A program made the position numbers and the translations under genes. Source: Trochalopteron elliotii (lineage: Eukaryota > Chordata > Aves > Passeriformes > Leiothrichidae). Taken from it: DNA of 64,000 nt. This document shows, piece by piece, positions 13,326 to 25,000 of the stretch (the stretch's first letter is position 1; each line of letters begins with the position of its first letter). Location: the NCBI GenBank assembly GCA_024734555.1, contig JANPWX010000038.1, forward strand, positions 4,045,586 to 4,109,585. Reading direction: 5' to 3'. The notes under the pieces are model-generated. The model was not told where the DNA came from, did not search any database, and saw only the letters and a list, made by a program, of their open reading frames with translations.

Positions 13326-13330
13326 GAAAT
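13326..13330. repeat. Left copy of the target-site duplication (GAAAT)
   Basis: This five-base direct repeat lies immediately outside the LTR start and is identical to 14070-14074. Confidence 0.8.
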
Positions 13331-14069
13331 TGTCTTGGGTTATGTAACCAAAAAAAAATGTTTATACTATTCCATCTGTAGAAACCAGCTGGGGAGGTGT
13401 AACTCCAGGGAAGTATCTCTTCTTATCTCTTGTAAATGCAGGGGGAAGTGGGGCGGCTGCCTTCTTATAATGGGCCAACTGTTAAAACCGGGTAGGGCAT
13501 TGTTCCTTATCTCTTTCCACCCTCCTGGGGGGGATATCTTCTGTTAATGGGCCATTAAGGCTCACCAATGACATGACACATCATCCCATTGTGAGATGCT
13601 CCACCCAGTGGGGGAAGCCAAACAATTCCTACCCAGATAAAAAGTGAGACACAGGGATACCAGAAAAGGGTTTTTCACTGGATTCCCAAAGGAAGACCGG
13701 ACCTATCTCGTCATTACTGGACTCTTTCTACAAGAACCATCTATCTCTACTCCAAGAGAACTACATCTACCCCTCCAGGAGCACTTCCTTTGGACTGCTT
13801 CCAACACCCTGACCAACAGGGTGTCAGGTTGATTTCTGACTCTTGTCAGGGTTTCTAGGATTTTCTGTTTGTTTTGTTTGTTTTTTGTACTACTACATTT
13901 GTATTCTTAATATTCCTAGTAAAGACCTGCTATTCCTATTCCCAAATCTTTGCCTGAAAAGCCTTTCATTGCAAAATTATAATAATTTGGAAGGAGGGGG
14001 GTTACATTCTCCATTTCAAGGGAAACCCCAGCTTTCCCTGGCAGATACCTGTCTTGCCAAATCAAGACA
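13331..14069 (+). mobile_element. Solo LTR with 5-bp target-site duplication, next to GALNT1 coding exon 3
   Basis: The element starts with TGTCTTGGGTT and ends with AAATCAAGACA, giving the TG...CA ends and short imperfect inverted terminal repeat of a retroviral LTR. It is flanked by a perfect direct repeat GAAAT at 13326-13330 and 14070-14074, the mark of integrase-mediated insertion. It is 739 bp long. A TATA-like AGATAAAAAG lies near 13638 and an AGTAAA polyadenylation-like signal near 13919, so the LTR reads on the plus strand, opposite to GALNT1. There is no internal retroviral sequence, so this is a solo LTR formed by recombination between two LTRs. I recall similar TGTCTTGG-starting LTRs in songbirds; the family name is not assigned. 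Confidence 0.88.
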
Positions 14070-14074
14070 GAAAT
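14070..14074. repeat. Right copy of the target-site duplication (GAAAT)
   Basis: This five-base direct repeat lies immediately outside the LTR end, 38 bp short of the GALNT1 coding exon 3 donor. Confidence 0.8.
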
Positions 14075-14112
14075 ATAAAGAGCAGCAAGCTAAGGTTTGA
14101 CATTTTCCTTAC

Positions 14113-14279
14113 CTCTCTCACTGGCATCATCGACAAGGACGATCTCCTCCAGCATGTGCCGCGGGGAGCGGTTGATGACGCTGTGCACAGTCCGCAGCAG
14201 CGTGCTCCAGGCCTCGTTGTGGAACACAATGACAACGCTCGTCGTGGGAAGGTTGTCTGCATACACCTTCGTTTTACAC
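14113..14279 (-). CDS. GALNT1: GALNT1 coding exon 3: start of catalytic domain, nucleotide-binding fold (residues 105-161)
   Basis: The exon encodes [45 protein letters not shown] and [10 protein letters not shown]. These are the first strands of the GT-A fold of family 27 glycosyltransferases: the [13 protein letters not shown] block and the VDDAS turn line the UDP-GalNAc site. The acceptor AG is at 14281-14280 and the donor is GTAAGG. The 167 nt equal 55 codons plus one base at each end. Apparent differences from human are Pro to Ala in the VYxDN block and Ile to Leu in RHMxEE, both mild. Local GC and CpG content is much higher than in the flanking introns. A solo LTR ends only 43 bp past the donor. 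Confidence 0.97.
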
Positions 14280-16114
14280 CTACGAGCCAAATTAGAGCAG
14301 GTGATTGTAAAGGTCAAGCCTTCAGTTAGAACTGCAGGTTGAGGTTTCTCTCTTGAGTTGATTGCTACTAACATCCCGGATATATCAATTTTACGCGGAG
14401 TGTGACAAAGGAGCACATCGTGCATGTTTTATACATGCTCAAAGTGCTGTAAAGTTCATCAAATTAAAAGGGAATTGTATTCACTTTCCAAAGTTAGCAT
14501 GGAAAATCATAGGTTTAGCTCTCTTAACGGCGTATGTAGGGCATTTATGTAAACTATGACATACACTTCAAACAACCCCAAATTGCAGCCAAAATTTTTA
14601 CATTCTGCAAAGCTATTTTAAAACAAATGTTTTCATTATCTTCTAGAAAAATCAATACACTGTACACAAAGTACTGATCACAATTCCAAAAAAATTCCAA
14701 TTCTGCTCTAAAATATAACCACACAAACATAAGTGTTCTCTGCACAGATCTGCTCCTCCTGCACATTTAAAAGTGACACAGTTACTTATGTAAGATTTGA
14801 TGCTATTAATTCTTTAAGAATCCAAATTAAAGAGATAGATGCAGATCTCAAACAAAAGGAAAACACCGAGGTGGAAAAAGAAATATATTCAGTGGAGCTC
14901 CGTTCCAACAAAAAAAGCTTTTATTAGATCCCAAATTGTTGAGTCAGTTCACTGTAATGCAACCTGATCTAAATGCTACAAAAAATACATTAACAAGTAT
15001 TCATGACTATCATCCTAACAGCAGCACTGTCCAAGGGCTTGAGAAGCACGGAGCGCATATCCTCTACCCTAAATAGACAAAAGCAATGCTTAAGGAACAG
15101 CCTGCCAATACAACAGGATCACGGTGTCAGCATTCAATTCCATGCCAAACAGTGACACCAGGAATGTCAGCTAGAACTAGGCTCCCAATATCAATATTTT
15201 ATTTGCTGGATAACTCATTTAGCCAGAGCTCTTCTCAGAGCAGCTCTCACAGCAAACCAGCATTTCAGCTCTAACGTGGTAACAAAAGCCCACCGTGCAC
15301 AGATATCTCAGAAAGGATCAGTAAGCCCAAGTGCAAATGAAGAAATACCTGGAAGGGTTTCTGTGAAATCATTTCTGAGAATTGGAGCAGTTGAATCAGG
15401 CACTATCTGCCTTCGATATTATACCTACTTATTATACAACTATGCCAAATTTAATTATTCATCACACTGAACTGAACATTATAAAATCTTTATGGAAAGC
15501 TCCCATATATCCCTATGTTATCCTGATTTATTTCACATGTAAAAAAACTCAAAAACTTGCAAGGCATGCCAACTGAAAAAGCTACTTTGGTATCCCTTGA
15601 AAAATAAAACAGCATTTCACAAAAACACTATGAATTTCAGATGAAAAATTCAATCATAAGCCAAATAATTTTATCCCCATGTTTGCCACTTGTTCAGTGT
15701 ACTTTGCTACTTTAAAACCAAAATGTTTTATTCCTTCTGCTGCATTGCTCCCTAGACCAGAAAATAAGTCTCTGATTGTAGACCTTCAGCTACAATAGTA
15801 ATAAAATCCACCACTTGCTCCTCTACTTTCTGGAAGAATATTTGTAAAAAGTCGAGAGAAGCCTGTTAGCAATTCTTTATGAAAAGCAGTAACAATGTGT
15901 CATTCACCAGGAATATCATGCTGGGATAGCCACAGGACCTACTATTGTAATATGAAATCTCTCATCTTCAGCCTTGCCTTTTATCATGGGTTTGCAGAAG
16001 ATTTTATTTTACTGACCTCAAATAAATTAACTGGTATAAACGTCAGCTAGGTGATCAGGGACTACAATGTTTAAACAGCATTACATTGTCTGAAGTATAA
16101 ATATAGCAAAACAT
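14280..16114 (-). other. GALNT1: 5'-most part of the region upstream of coding exon 3 (intron between coding exons 3 and 2)
   Basis: The sequence is AT-rich, without a recognised repeat. An open frame continues from exon 3 into this intron on the minus strand, but the strong TAG acceptor at 14280 and homology both end the exon there. Confidence 0.6.
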
Positions 16115-16352
16115 GTGAGATCTGTCATTGAGGGGGAACTTTTTGGCACTAACAGGAAGGCTTACAGGAATTTTTTGGGGAGCCCCCTCCCCACTGCATG
16201 GCATTCCTCCTGCTCTGTCCTGCAGAAGGTGAATCTCCACCTTGCCATATTGAAACATGTCTATTCTCACCCCCAGATATCAGCCCTTCCTGGGGTAATA
16301 GCTTAGGAGTGACCCTACACTAACACTTGGTTGCTGGCTGGGTTTAAACCAT
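16115..16352 (+). mobile_element. Possible 3' end of a diverged ERV LTR
   Basis: The right end (GGTTGCTGGCTGGGTTTAAA, then CCATGACA) matches the conserved 3' end of the avian ERVL-type LTR also seen at 17.3-17.6 kb. The part to the left is GC-richer than its surroundings but I cannot align it with confidence. Only the last 50 bp or so are well supported. Confidence 0.4.
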
Positions 16353-17296
16353 GACACTTGCTTACCAACATGTAAAAGGTTGGTAAAAAACCCATAAAAA
16401 ATATGTTACTGCCAGGTGTAACACAGGGGTGGTTTCATAAGAAAACTGGCTTGGCATTTTTGAATGCTATTCTTAATAAAGTGTTTGGTATGAAATTATT
16501 CTGGAAAGATTTACTGATGCAGGCAAAACAAATGAAAGGGTTGAAAGTATGAGACCTGTTTTTTAATATTCCTTTTACCTGCCCTTCTATATAGCCTTTT
16601 AGCTATATCTGTACAAATTGCTATGAATACATACAAATAAAACCTCCTGGGTTTAATTTTGAAAACACTGGTAACTCCTTCCCCCCAGAAACATATTGCT
16701 GCAAAACATAAGATAAATAAAATAGAACACTTGATTCCTATGATTAGACATTAGTCTTCTAAGGAAACCTCATGTTTTATTCTATTAACAAACATTTAAA
16801 TTAAGAGTTCTTTTTGTCTTTCATTTGAAAACAAATTATGCCAGAAAGGAGTACTATAGAATTTAAAATAAAGCATTAGCTTCAACCAAGTTATGCAACA
16901 TTAGAAGCAGAATAAAACCATGAGGGGTATGACACACAGACTATGAATTAAGGACAATTTGAATTTTAATGAGCTACTAATACATTATGTTCCTTTTGTT
17001 GGATCATGCCTCAAACAGTTTTAAAATGGAGTGCATAACATTAGGAAGGCATACCATCTCCAGTAATTTAATGAAGACTCCACACAGCAGCTGAGTGTCT
17101 ACTGCTCATGGAATGCATCATCCATTCCTCAATCTACAGCATTCACTATGCAAATTCTCAGCTAATGTGACTCCATATATTGTTTGGATTGTGGAAACTC
17201 CCCAAAAAGATCACCTATTTTAAATAAAAACAGAGACTTCTGTCCTATTACCTAAAGACACAGAAAAAGAATAGGCCAGATTGCTAAAATATGATC

Positions 17297-17620
17297 AGTG
17301 ATGAAAAAAGAAGGAAGGGAAGTTTGGAGGGACAGCTTTTGTCTTCCCAAGTCCCTGTTACAGGTGATGAAGCCCTGGTTTCCTGGACGTGGCTGAACAC
17401 CTGCCTGCCCACAGGCAGTGGTGCATGAATTCCTTGTGTGTGTCTCTTTTGCTTTCCTCATTAAACTGAATATCCCAACCCATAAGTTTTTTCACTTCTA
17501 CTCTTCTGATTTTCTCCCCCAGCCCACTGTGGGGGCAGTGAGCAAATGTGTGTGGGCATGATAAAATGTGAGCAAATGGCCGCATGGGGCTTAGTTGCCA
17601 GGTGGGGTCAAACCACAACA
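17297..17620 (+). mobile_element. 3' half of an avian ERVL-type LTR
   Basis: The sequence contains the recognisable order of blocks of this abundant avian LTR: TTTGTCTTCCCAAG, GGCTGAACACCTGCCTGCCC, ATTCCTTG, CTCATTAAACTG, CCCAACCCATAAG, TCTCCCCCAGCCCAC and finally TTAGTTGCCAGG with a CCACAACA end. The 5' half of the LTR is missing. It lies in the intron between coding exons 3 and 2, opposite to GALNT1. Confidence 0.8.
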
Positions 17621-17839
17621 GAAATCAAGTGGAAAATTACATAGGAAATAGAATTAATATTATCAAATATTTTTAATGACCCATCAAAATGAGATGTGAG
17701 AAAAAATAATTAAATTTAGCACCTAGGGTTTTTAAAGCCGTTTTACAAACACACGACTATAAAGACATGACTCTGCTCTGACCTTTGTAAGATGTTCACA
17801 CTTACTCTTCACAGAATTTCATCTTTTTGCAATCTTGCA

Positions 17840-18363
17840 TCATATAGTCAGAATATTGAATACTGCATTCTGGTCTGGGGCCTTTAACATAAGAAGAACA
17901 TGCACTTGTTTGACCAAAGGAAAAGGAAAGCCACAAAGACCATCCGAGGGCACCTCTCCTATGTAGAGAGGCTGAGAGAGCTGGGGCTGTTCAGCCTGAA
18001 GAAGAGAAAGCTCTGGAGAGACTTTATAGCACCTTCAGGACCTAAAGGGGCTATAAGTGAACAGGAGAAGGACTTTTTAAAAGGGTCTGTAATGACATGA
18101 CAAGGGAGAATGGCTTTGAAATATGGGTCAGTTTAGATTAGATAATAGGAATAAATCCTTTACTGTGAGGGTGATGAGACATTGCAAAAGGTTGCCCAGG
18201 TTATGGATGACCCTGCAAGTGTTCACAGCCAGACTGGATGGTACTTCTAGCAATCTGGTCTAGGAGAAAGCGTCCCTGTCCACAGCAGTGGGGTTGGAAC
18301 TAGATGAGCTTTAAGGTTCTTTCCAACCCAAGCCACACCATTCCATGATTCTAGGATTCTATG
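17840..18363 (+). mobile_element. CR1 LINE, 5'-truncated 3' end
   Basis: Typical CR1 3' blocks occur in order: AGAGAGGCTGAGAGAGCTGG, GGCTGTTCAGCCTGAAGAAG, GTTGCCCAGGTTATGGATG, CCAGACTGGATGG, TTGGAACTAGATGAGC, TTCTTTCCAACCCAAGCCA and a terminal ATTCTAGGATTCTATG. The octamer end is the CR1 signature. Many substitutions and a lost reading frame show an old, dead copy. Confidence 0.92.
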
Positions 18364-21049
18364 GGAATAGTTTGTAGTTCATTATAACCACCTAGTTAGT
18401 CCACATCTCCCTGAGAACATCCCCCAAAGTCTGTGTAACAAGTCAGAATACTTTATAACTTGAAATCAAGTTAAATGGACTAAGAGCAAAGAATGGTGGA
18501 CAGATCCTAGCATTTATCTATAACACTGCTAAAGAAGAACAATGACAGCAAAATAAATACAGGTTGTTGTCCCTTACACCCTGTAGCCAGAATTCAAAGT
18601 TTTAAATCCATTAGAAAAGCCTTTTAAATGAAAGTCTAAAAGCTACTATGAGTTCTGCTTTGCTTGTCCATTATTGTGATTCTTTGTAAAAGTGTAAGTT
18701 GAATCTCTCATAGAAGCTCTGAAGGTTTTACATGGGGAGATGTTCAGAAAAAAACCTGAGAGAATTTTATTCAAGGGATTAAGTATAACCACTTGGAAAC
18801 TACCTGATGCTACTTCAAATGCATCTGAAGAGCCTCTGAATAAACTGCTTTCCTACATTCTCTTTCAGTCCAAAGTACAAATAGTCCACAGGAGACATTA
18901 CAAAAATAACCAGAAGAGACAACAAGTAAGGCAATTATGTCCAAATAAAATTAAATCATTAAATCTCAGAGTTTAATTGTTGCTTCAGCACAAACTTGCA
19001 GGCAAAGAAGACGTTTCATTTTGTACTTTCTACAACATCACAACCATACACACTCAATCCTTCTCTACATCTGACAGAACTGGAAGCCTCTCTTCTCTCA
19101 CACCAGTGAGGGAATAAGGGAACAAATATACTTTGCCACTGCAAGGGAAGAAGAAATCTACCAGACGATCCTACAAGATGCTTCACTTGAATTTATCAGA
19201 AGGTGAAATTATTCTGATAGCTATCTGATCTCCTCAGTGTCCAACTCAGAGATAAAGAAGCCACTCACTCTAGCCACAGCCATTTCAAATATTACATTAC
19301 AAAAACCCTGAAACTGTGCAGCCATCTTATTACAGAATAGCACTTGGCATTTTATCAATATTATAAAATTGCATTCATGGATCAATTTACTTAGAAATTA
19401 TTCCTGAAACCCAAGATTGAGTGCTACATGTGTAATGTTGACAAATCTTGAAAGACATATATTTACAATGTTAGCAGTGATCTCTGCACACCCCTCAAAG
19501 GCATGCTAAATCATTTCTGAAAGTGGAAAACAAGGACTTACTATTTGGATAGCTCTTAAATACCTTTTTATAGGCCAAAAAAATCACACCCCAAACAAAG
19601 CTGCAAGCAAGGAAGAGGTCTTGTAGGAAATCAGTTATACACTACCATAATACTTATACAGTGAGACACAGTGAAGTAAACCTCTTTCGCTGAGGCAAAA
19701 CATGAAATAAATGCTAAGTAATTTTCTAGAAAGATGAGGCCATAATTATAGTCTGCATCAGAAATAAATGCTTAATTTCTGAAATACTAAAGGGTAGATT
19801 TCTACCTCTTCTGATGCTGCCAACATGTTATTCTCCACAGAGGAGAAATGAGAGAACAAGATACTCATTGGACCTTTTTTTTCAATATGGATTGTTCAAG
19901 ACAAGACGACTGATACTTACCTAGTCATTAAAATTAACAGAGTCAGACACTACCTGAGCCATGATTTGCTCTACTTGTTTCCTCTTTTATTCCCACATTC
20001 CACCAGGCTTTCAGAGGAACAAGTCATGAGCAATAATTTACAATGGCTCAAAAACATTAACAGCAGTAAAACATGTATGCAATCCTTGCTTTCTAGCCCA
20101 GTGCACACAGCCCAGAGCACTCTGATAAAGGACAGAGATGGAACACAAGTAAAAGTGTCTCCTGTGCACTGAGCAGCTCGTTTGGGAAATCCCAGTGGAG
20201 CTCAGATTGGTGCTTGTACGTGCAGTACGATAACACAGTGTCAATGCGTTTTTGAAAGATGAACTAGCAACAGTTTGGGGCAGGAAGGGAAGCACGTTTA
20301 GTCATCTTACAAATTTAGTACAATCTTTTATCTTGCATACTACAAACAGCAGTTATAAATAAAAACTGCAGTCATAAATAAACTGCATCTCAGGAGTTAA
20401 ATTTGACAATGACACATAGGAATAATCCAAGTCTTGCTGAAAATCAGGTTAGAGTTGAAGTATTGAGGAAATACTACACGGCACAGCCTCTGTAATAAAT
20501 TTGTTTAATATTACTGATGCAGTACAAACAACACACATTTCAGTATTAAAATATATTGAGAGTCTCTGGAAAGTAAGCATCAGTATCCTTTGACTTGAAA
20601 ACACACATTTATTTTCCTTTGAGGTTACAAAAGTTAATTCCAGATCGATAGAGAACAAAATCAGAAAATCTGAACTTCCCTCGTGAAACCTCAGGATTAA
20701 TTACTGATATCTGATGAATATCACTGCAGCACTATAAAATGTCAGTATTCCATTGCTTACCTGTTCATATGCCTTAAGTTATAGCCTGCAATAAAGTCAA
20801 TGTAACAGTGCTGAGGCACAGCTATGCCCAACAAAAAAACACCTCTCTATTTAAATCACAGGTGAAAAGAAGTTTTGAAATAAGACTCTGAGAGTCACCC
20901 CAAAGCTGCTGAGATTGACCTACATTTCCATCAAGGAAGAATGCCCTGTAGAAAGGTGTCAGAGAAAATATCAAAACACTACACCAAGAACCACCAGGAC
21001 TCAAGTCACATGGTGTTTTTCTGATAAACACTGACTTAGTCTTTCCTGG
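18364..21049. other. Intronic sequence without recognised elements
   Basis: This is AT-rich sequence in the intron between coding exons 3 and 2. No repeat family, RNA gene or protein-like frame was recognised. Confidence 0.5.
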
Positions 21050-21095
21050 ATCACAGAATATGCTGAGTTGGAGGGGATGCACAAAGATCATCGAC
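21050..21095 (-). mobile_element. Short CR1 3'-end fragment
   Basis: The block ATCACAGAATATGCTGAGTT, GGAGGGGATGCACAAAGATC and ATCGA matches the reverse complement of the 3' end of a CR1 subfamily (CR1-X-like). Only about 46 bp are recognisable. Confidence 0.65.
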
Positions 21096-22043
21096 GATAA
21101 GCAGCAGCCTCGTAATATCATTTAAGAGGGGGTGCTAAAGAATCTGCTTTTTACATAAACTTTAAGAAGACTCCAATCTCCTAAATTGAAGACAATCAAG
21201 CTGGATAAAGATCCAATTTTCATATAGAAGCAATACAGCTAAAAGGACTAAAACCAAGGCTTCTGAGAGATATGGGATCACTAGCTGTTGTAACATGCCA
21301 AACCACATTTCACTACTCAGACTGCATGCAACCACAGCTTTAACTTGCAACTGAACAAAGAGAAAGCACTACAGATAAGGTTGCAACAACACTTCACACT
21401 ACCCTGAATCTGCTTCTTCCAATCAAATCAGAACAATTCATTTTAGAAAGAGGTCTTCTTTTCTATAATTCATATCACAGCTTCAATTAATCTTTTTGAA
21501 CAGGATCCCTGAATGCAGGCAAATCCCTTATCCTTATTTAAACATTTCAATGCAGCCTGCTTAATATCTGCCTTCAGTAGTATTACATAATTTACCTGAC
21601 ATCAAGAGTATGAAATTTTCCTTTCTTCTGATCTCAAAGATTTGGATATAAGAAAGGTCGCATTATCTCATGAGTCAAGTAGAAATCTTCTTAAACCCTG
21701 AAAACAAAATCCAAAATGGTTCTTAAAACCATTGTGGTTACAGAATTCAAGCAGAACTTCACAAAAATAATAGTAGCTCCAATTGACTATTTTCCTTATC
21801 CTGAAAGTGATGACAGAAAAGCATCTCTTGACTGAAGCAAAACCAATTCTGGCCTCAGAGACTGAAATTGAACCTTAAGATCTCTAGACCAGTTATTTTC
21901 CATACCTGACCTAACAATCTGAATAAATTTCAGGATATGGCAGCTCATCCAAAATGGATGAGCATGAATAAGAAGATTGCAACTAAGATTGAGACTGCCA
22001 AGTGTTTGTGCACATACACATCTGGGTATATACATATATATGT

Positions 22044-22081
<38 letters not shown>

Positions 22082-25000
22082 TAACTCCCCCCACCCCTCC
22101 AAAAAAAAACAGTTAACAGGAAGTAAGCTGATTTTTAATGTTATTTTTTTCCCCTCTAAGCTTTCTCTAGGGAAAAGGTTTATAGGGTATTTCTTTCAGC
22201 TAACTCACTAAATCAATGTGAACAAGAACAATTCCAAACATTGATTCTACAAGGGGCCAGTAACAAGCTATAGGCACCACAAAAGCCAGATGAAAAAACA
22301 TTCCTGCTTGAAAGAACAGTAAAGTCTTTAATACCTCACATGCTTTCAGACTTCCATGACACAGCTGAAAGTTACATTGCTGGTGATGAGATCAGCACAT
22401 TTTCTTTACAGATGCCAGGTTAATTAACAGCCTGGATTTCCAGCTTGAGTCAAAATCCCATGAGTCTTCCACTACTTATGTTGACAACTTTGCTCTTTCT
22501 TTATTGTCTTTACATTACTATGACTACCCAAAGTGAGCTAAATGAATACCCAAAGTTCACAAAGTATATCATAATTTATGGAGCTATTTAAATCCCTGTG
22601 GCCTTATAGGGATTTTAATACTCAGGTCCTGTAAGAAAGCTTTTCTCCCTACCATATTCCACATAATCCAGTGTGACTGTAGGCTGCTGCCAAAAGCAAT
22701 AAACCCACCTTTCACCACTACAGTTTTGTCCCATCTCCTTCTTTCCACCAGATCTGCTAGTCATATGGCTGCTGTGTGTGTTGCTTCAGTTTGCTGAATC
22801 AACGAACCATAATTATTTCCACTTTTTGGTGTCCATCCAGTCAGTGAACATCCAGGCCACACAATCATCAGATTAGTATCAACAGAAGTGATGAGGAAAC
22901 TTCTTTCATCTGCAGTCCACATTTATACCAAATTATATGAAGCATAAAACTACCCCTTTGCTATTCTCATGAATTAACTAAGTAGAGAGCACACCTTCAC
23001 AAGCTTCACATAGAAGCAAATACCTTGAGTGCTGTCTTTTAAAAAAACCCATGAAATATCACATTAGATTTCAAAGAGCATGCTCTTGAATGTGTGGCTT
23101 CATTAGTTTTTATTACAAATAGTTCTACTCAAGCTATTTTCCTCACATTGAGATTGTGTTAATTTTATGGATGTGTTATATTTTGATTTAACTATAGTGT
23201 CTTAAAGTACAGAGCAAATAAATTTGCTTTGAGAAGTTAAAAATCCAAATTCCAGTGTATTCTCACATGCATATTTTACACTTAAAATCAGCATTACATT
23301 TTTAAAGCACAGATATGAAAACCAGATTGTGGTAACTGAAAAACATTATATTGTATCATCTAATTAACAGTGCCTAAATCTAAATTCTGTTCTTTCTAAC
23401 CAAAGATATGATAGAATCAGTCAGAATTACTATTTTTCTAGATTTACTCAGAAAGGAGACTAGCACAATTACCATAAACTCCAAAATACACATGTAACTT
23501 AGAAGAACACATTTTAACCTGGAAAATTGTCTACTTCCTCCCAGTTGTAGAGATAAGTTTGGCAGCAGGAAGTGAGCAGGGTAGTTTGATCCAGAAAAAA
23601 AACCTTTCAATAATAACAATCTGACAACATTAATGTTCTAGTTAAACATGAAGATCTCAGAAACGTGCACCTTTCTTTCTTCCATGAAGTTGTAATTTGC
23701 ATTGATTTAAACACAGTTGACTCAAAATATGTAGGGTCAGCTGGCTAAAAACTCTGATTGTACCTTAAAATGCCTTATAGTAGACAAAATGCCAGCACAC
23801 CTACCTTCCTGAGTACAGACAGTTTGGGAAAAAGATGGTTAAAAGATTCCAGACTCTATGCAGAACTAACTAAGGTATGCCTGATACCCTTAATTCTGGC
23901 AAAATTATACCAACGGGGAAAAAAGGAAAAGGAAGGTATTTTATGCCAAATTGTATAGAACCTGGAGCCTTGGAGAAAGGGTTGCTGAGGGATCAGCAAG
24001 GAGCATGGATAGTCCTGCTTGCTGCAGGTCTGCTTGGGGAAGCCTATCACCTTTCCAAGAAATATCAGCCTGCAAAATACAACACCCTGCTAGCACTGCA
24101 TCACTAGCTCCAGTGGGGACCAGAGCCTACGTGAACACAAAATCACTCTGTCACAGCTATGCCTTCATTGTTTGAAGACTTGATTGCTTGTGCCTGAAAA
24201 AAAAGTGTTTTAAGCAGCTCTTTTCAAGTGAAAAAAACTCAGAATTTGGTTTATGCTCTCACAACAGGGAACAAATGTCTACTTAAAAGTTTTACATATT
24301 CCACAAATTGTTAACTAATGAGTTCAGTCTGGAAAGCTCAGCCTTAGAACACAATACTCATTCTTCATTTTGCAAAGCAGTTTCTGAAGTCACCTCCAAC
24401 AGCACTGAGAGCCAAACCAAGTCATACAACATGTGCAAATTTCATGCATTCAACCCCCCTACTTTCCAACCTGAACACCAATCCAAGGCACACAGGCACA
24501 GCTAAACACGTACTTTACTCACTAGCACCTATTTTATTCATTGCCTCCCTCATCTTCAGCAAAATCAAGCCAAGACTCCAGTGTTCCTGATCATCCATCT
24601 TTTACTCTTTGCTGTCATGTCAAGCCCACAGCTGCATATTTTCCTGGCAACTGTGAATCAACTCCCACTTTGATGATTGATTCAGAGGCTAGAATAAGAC
24701 ATGCTTGCAAGAATAATTCTATTAACAACTTAAAACCACTCTGGTATGCACAGCTGCTTCTTCCCCTGCAACAGCTTTCCTCCAGAGGTTGTAGCCTTGT
24801 CCAGTATATTAGTTTGTTACACTAACATATCCCAGTTCAGATTCAGGGAAAATTTCTTCTGGTTTAGCTTTTTCTGTTGAGCAAATCACACTCAGCTGGG
24901 ATAAAGAGAAGTAGAACAAAGTTCCCAGTTACAGACACGAAGTGACCAGCAATTCAGGCACACGTCAATGATTTTATAGGTGTCAGTGTGCATCTATAAT

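Noticed and set aside
14062..14425. Minus-strand open frame longer than coding exon 3 on both sides
   Set aside because: Homology to GALNT1 and clean splice signals (TAG acceptor at 14281-14280, GTAAGG donor at 14112) limit the exon to 14113-14279; the extension is intron left open by chance.
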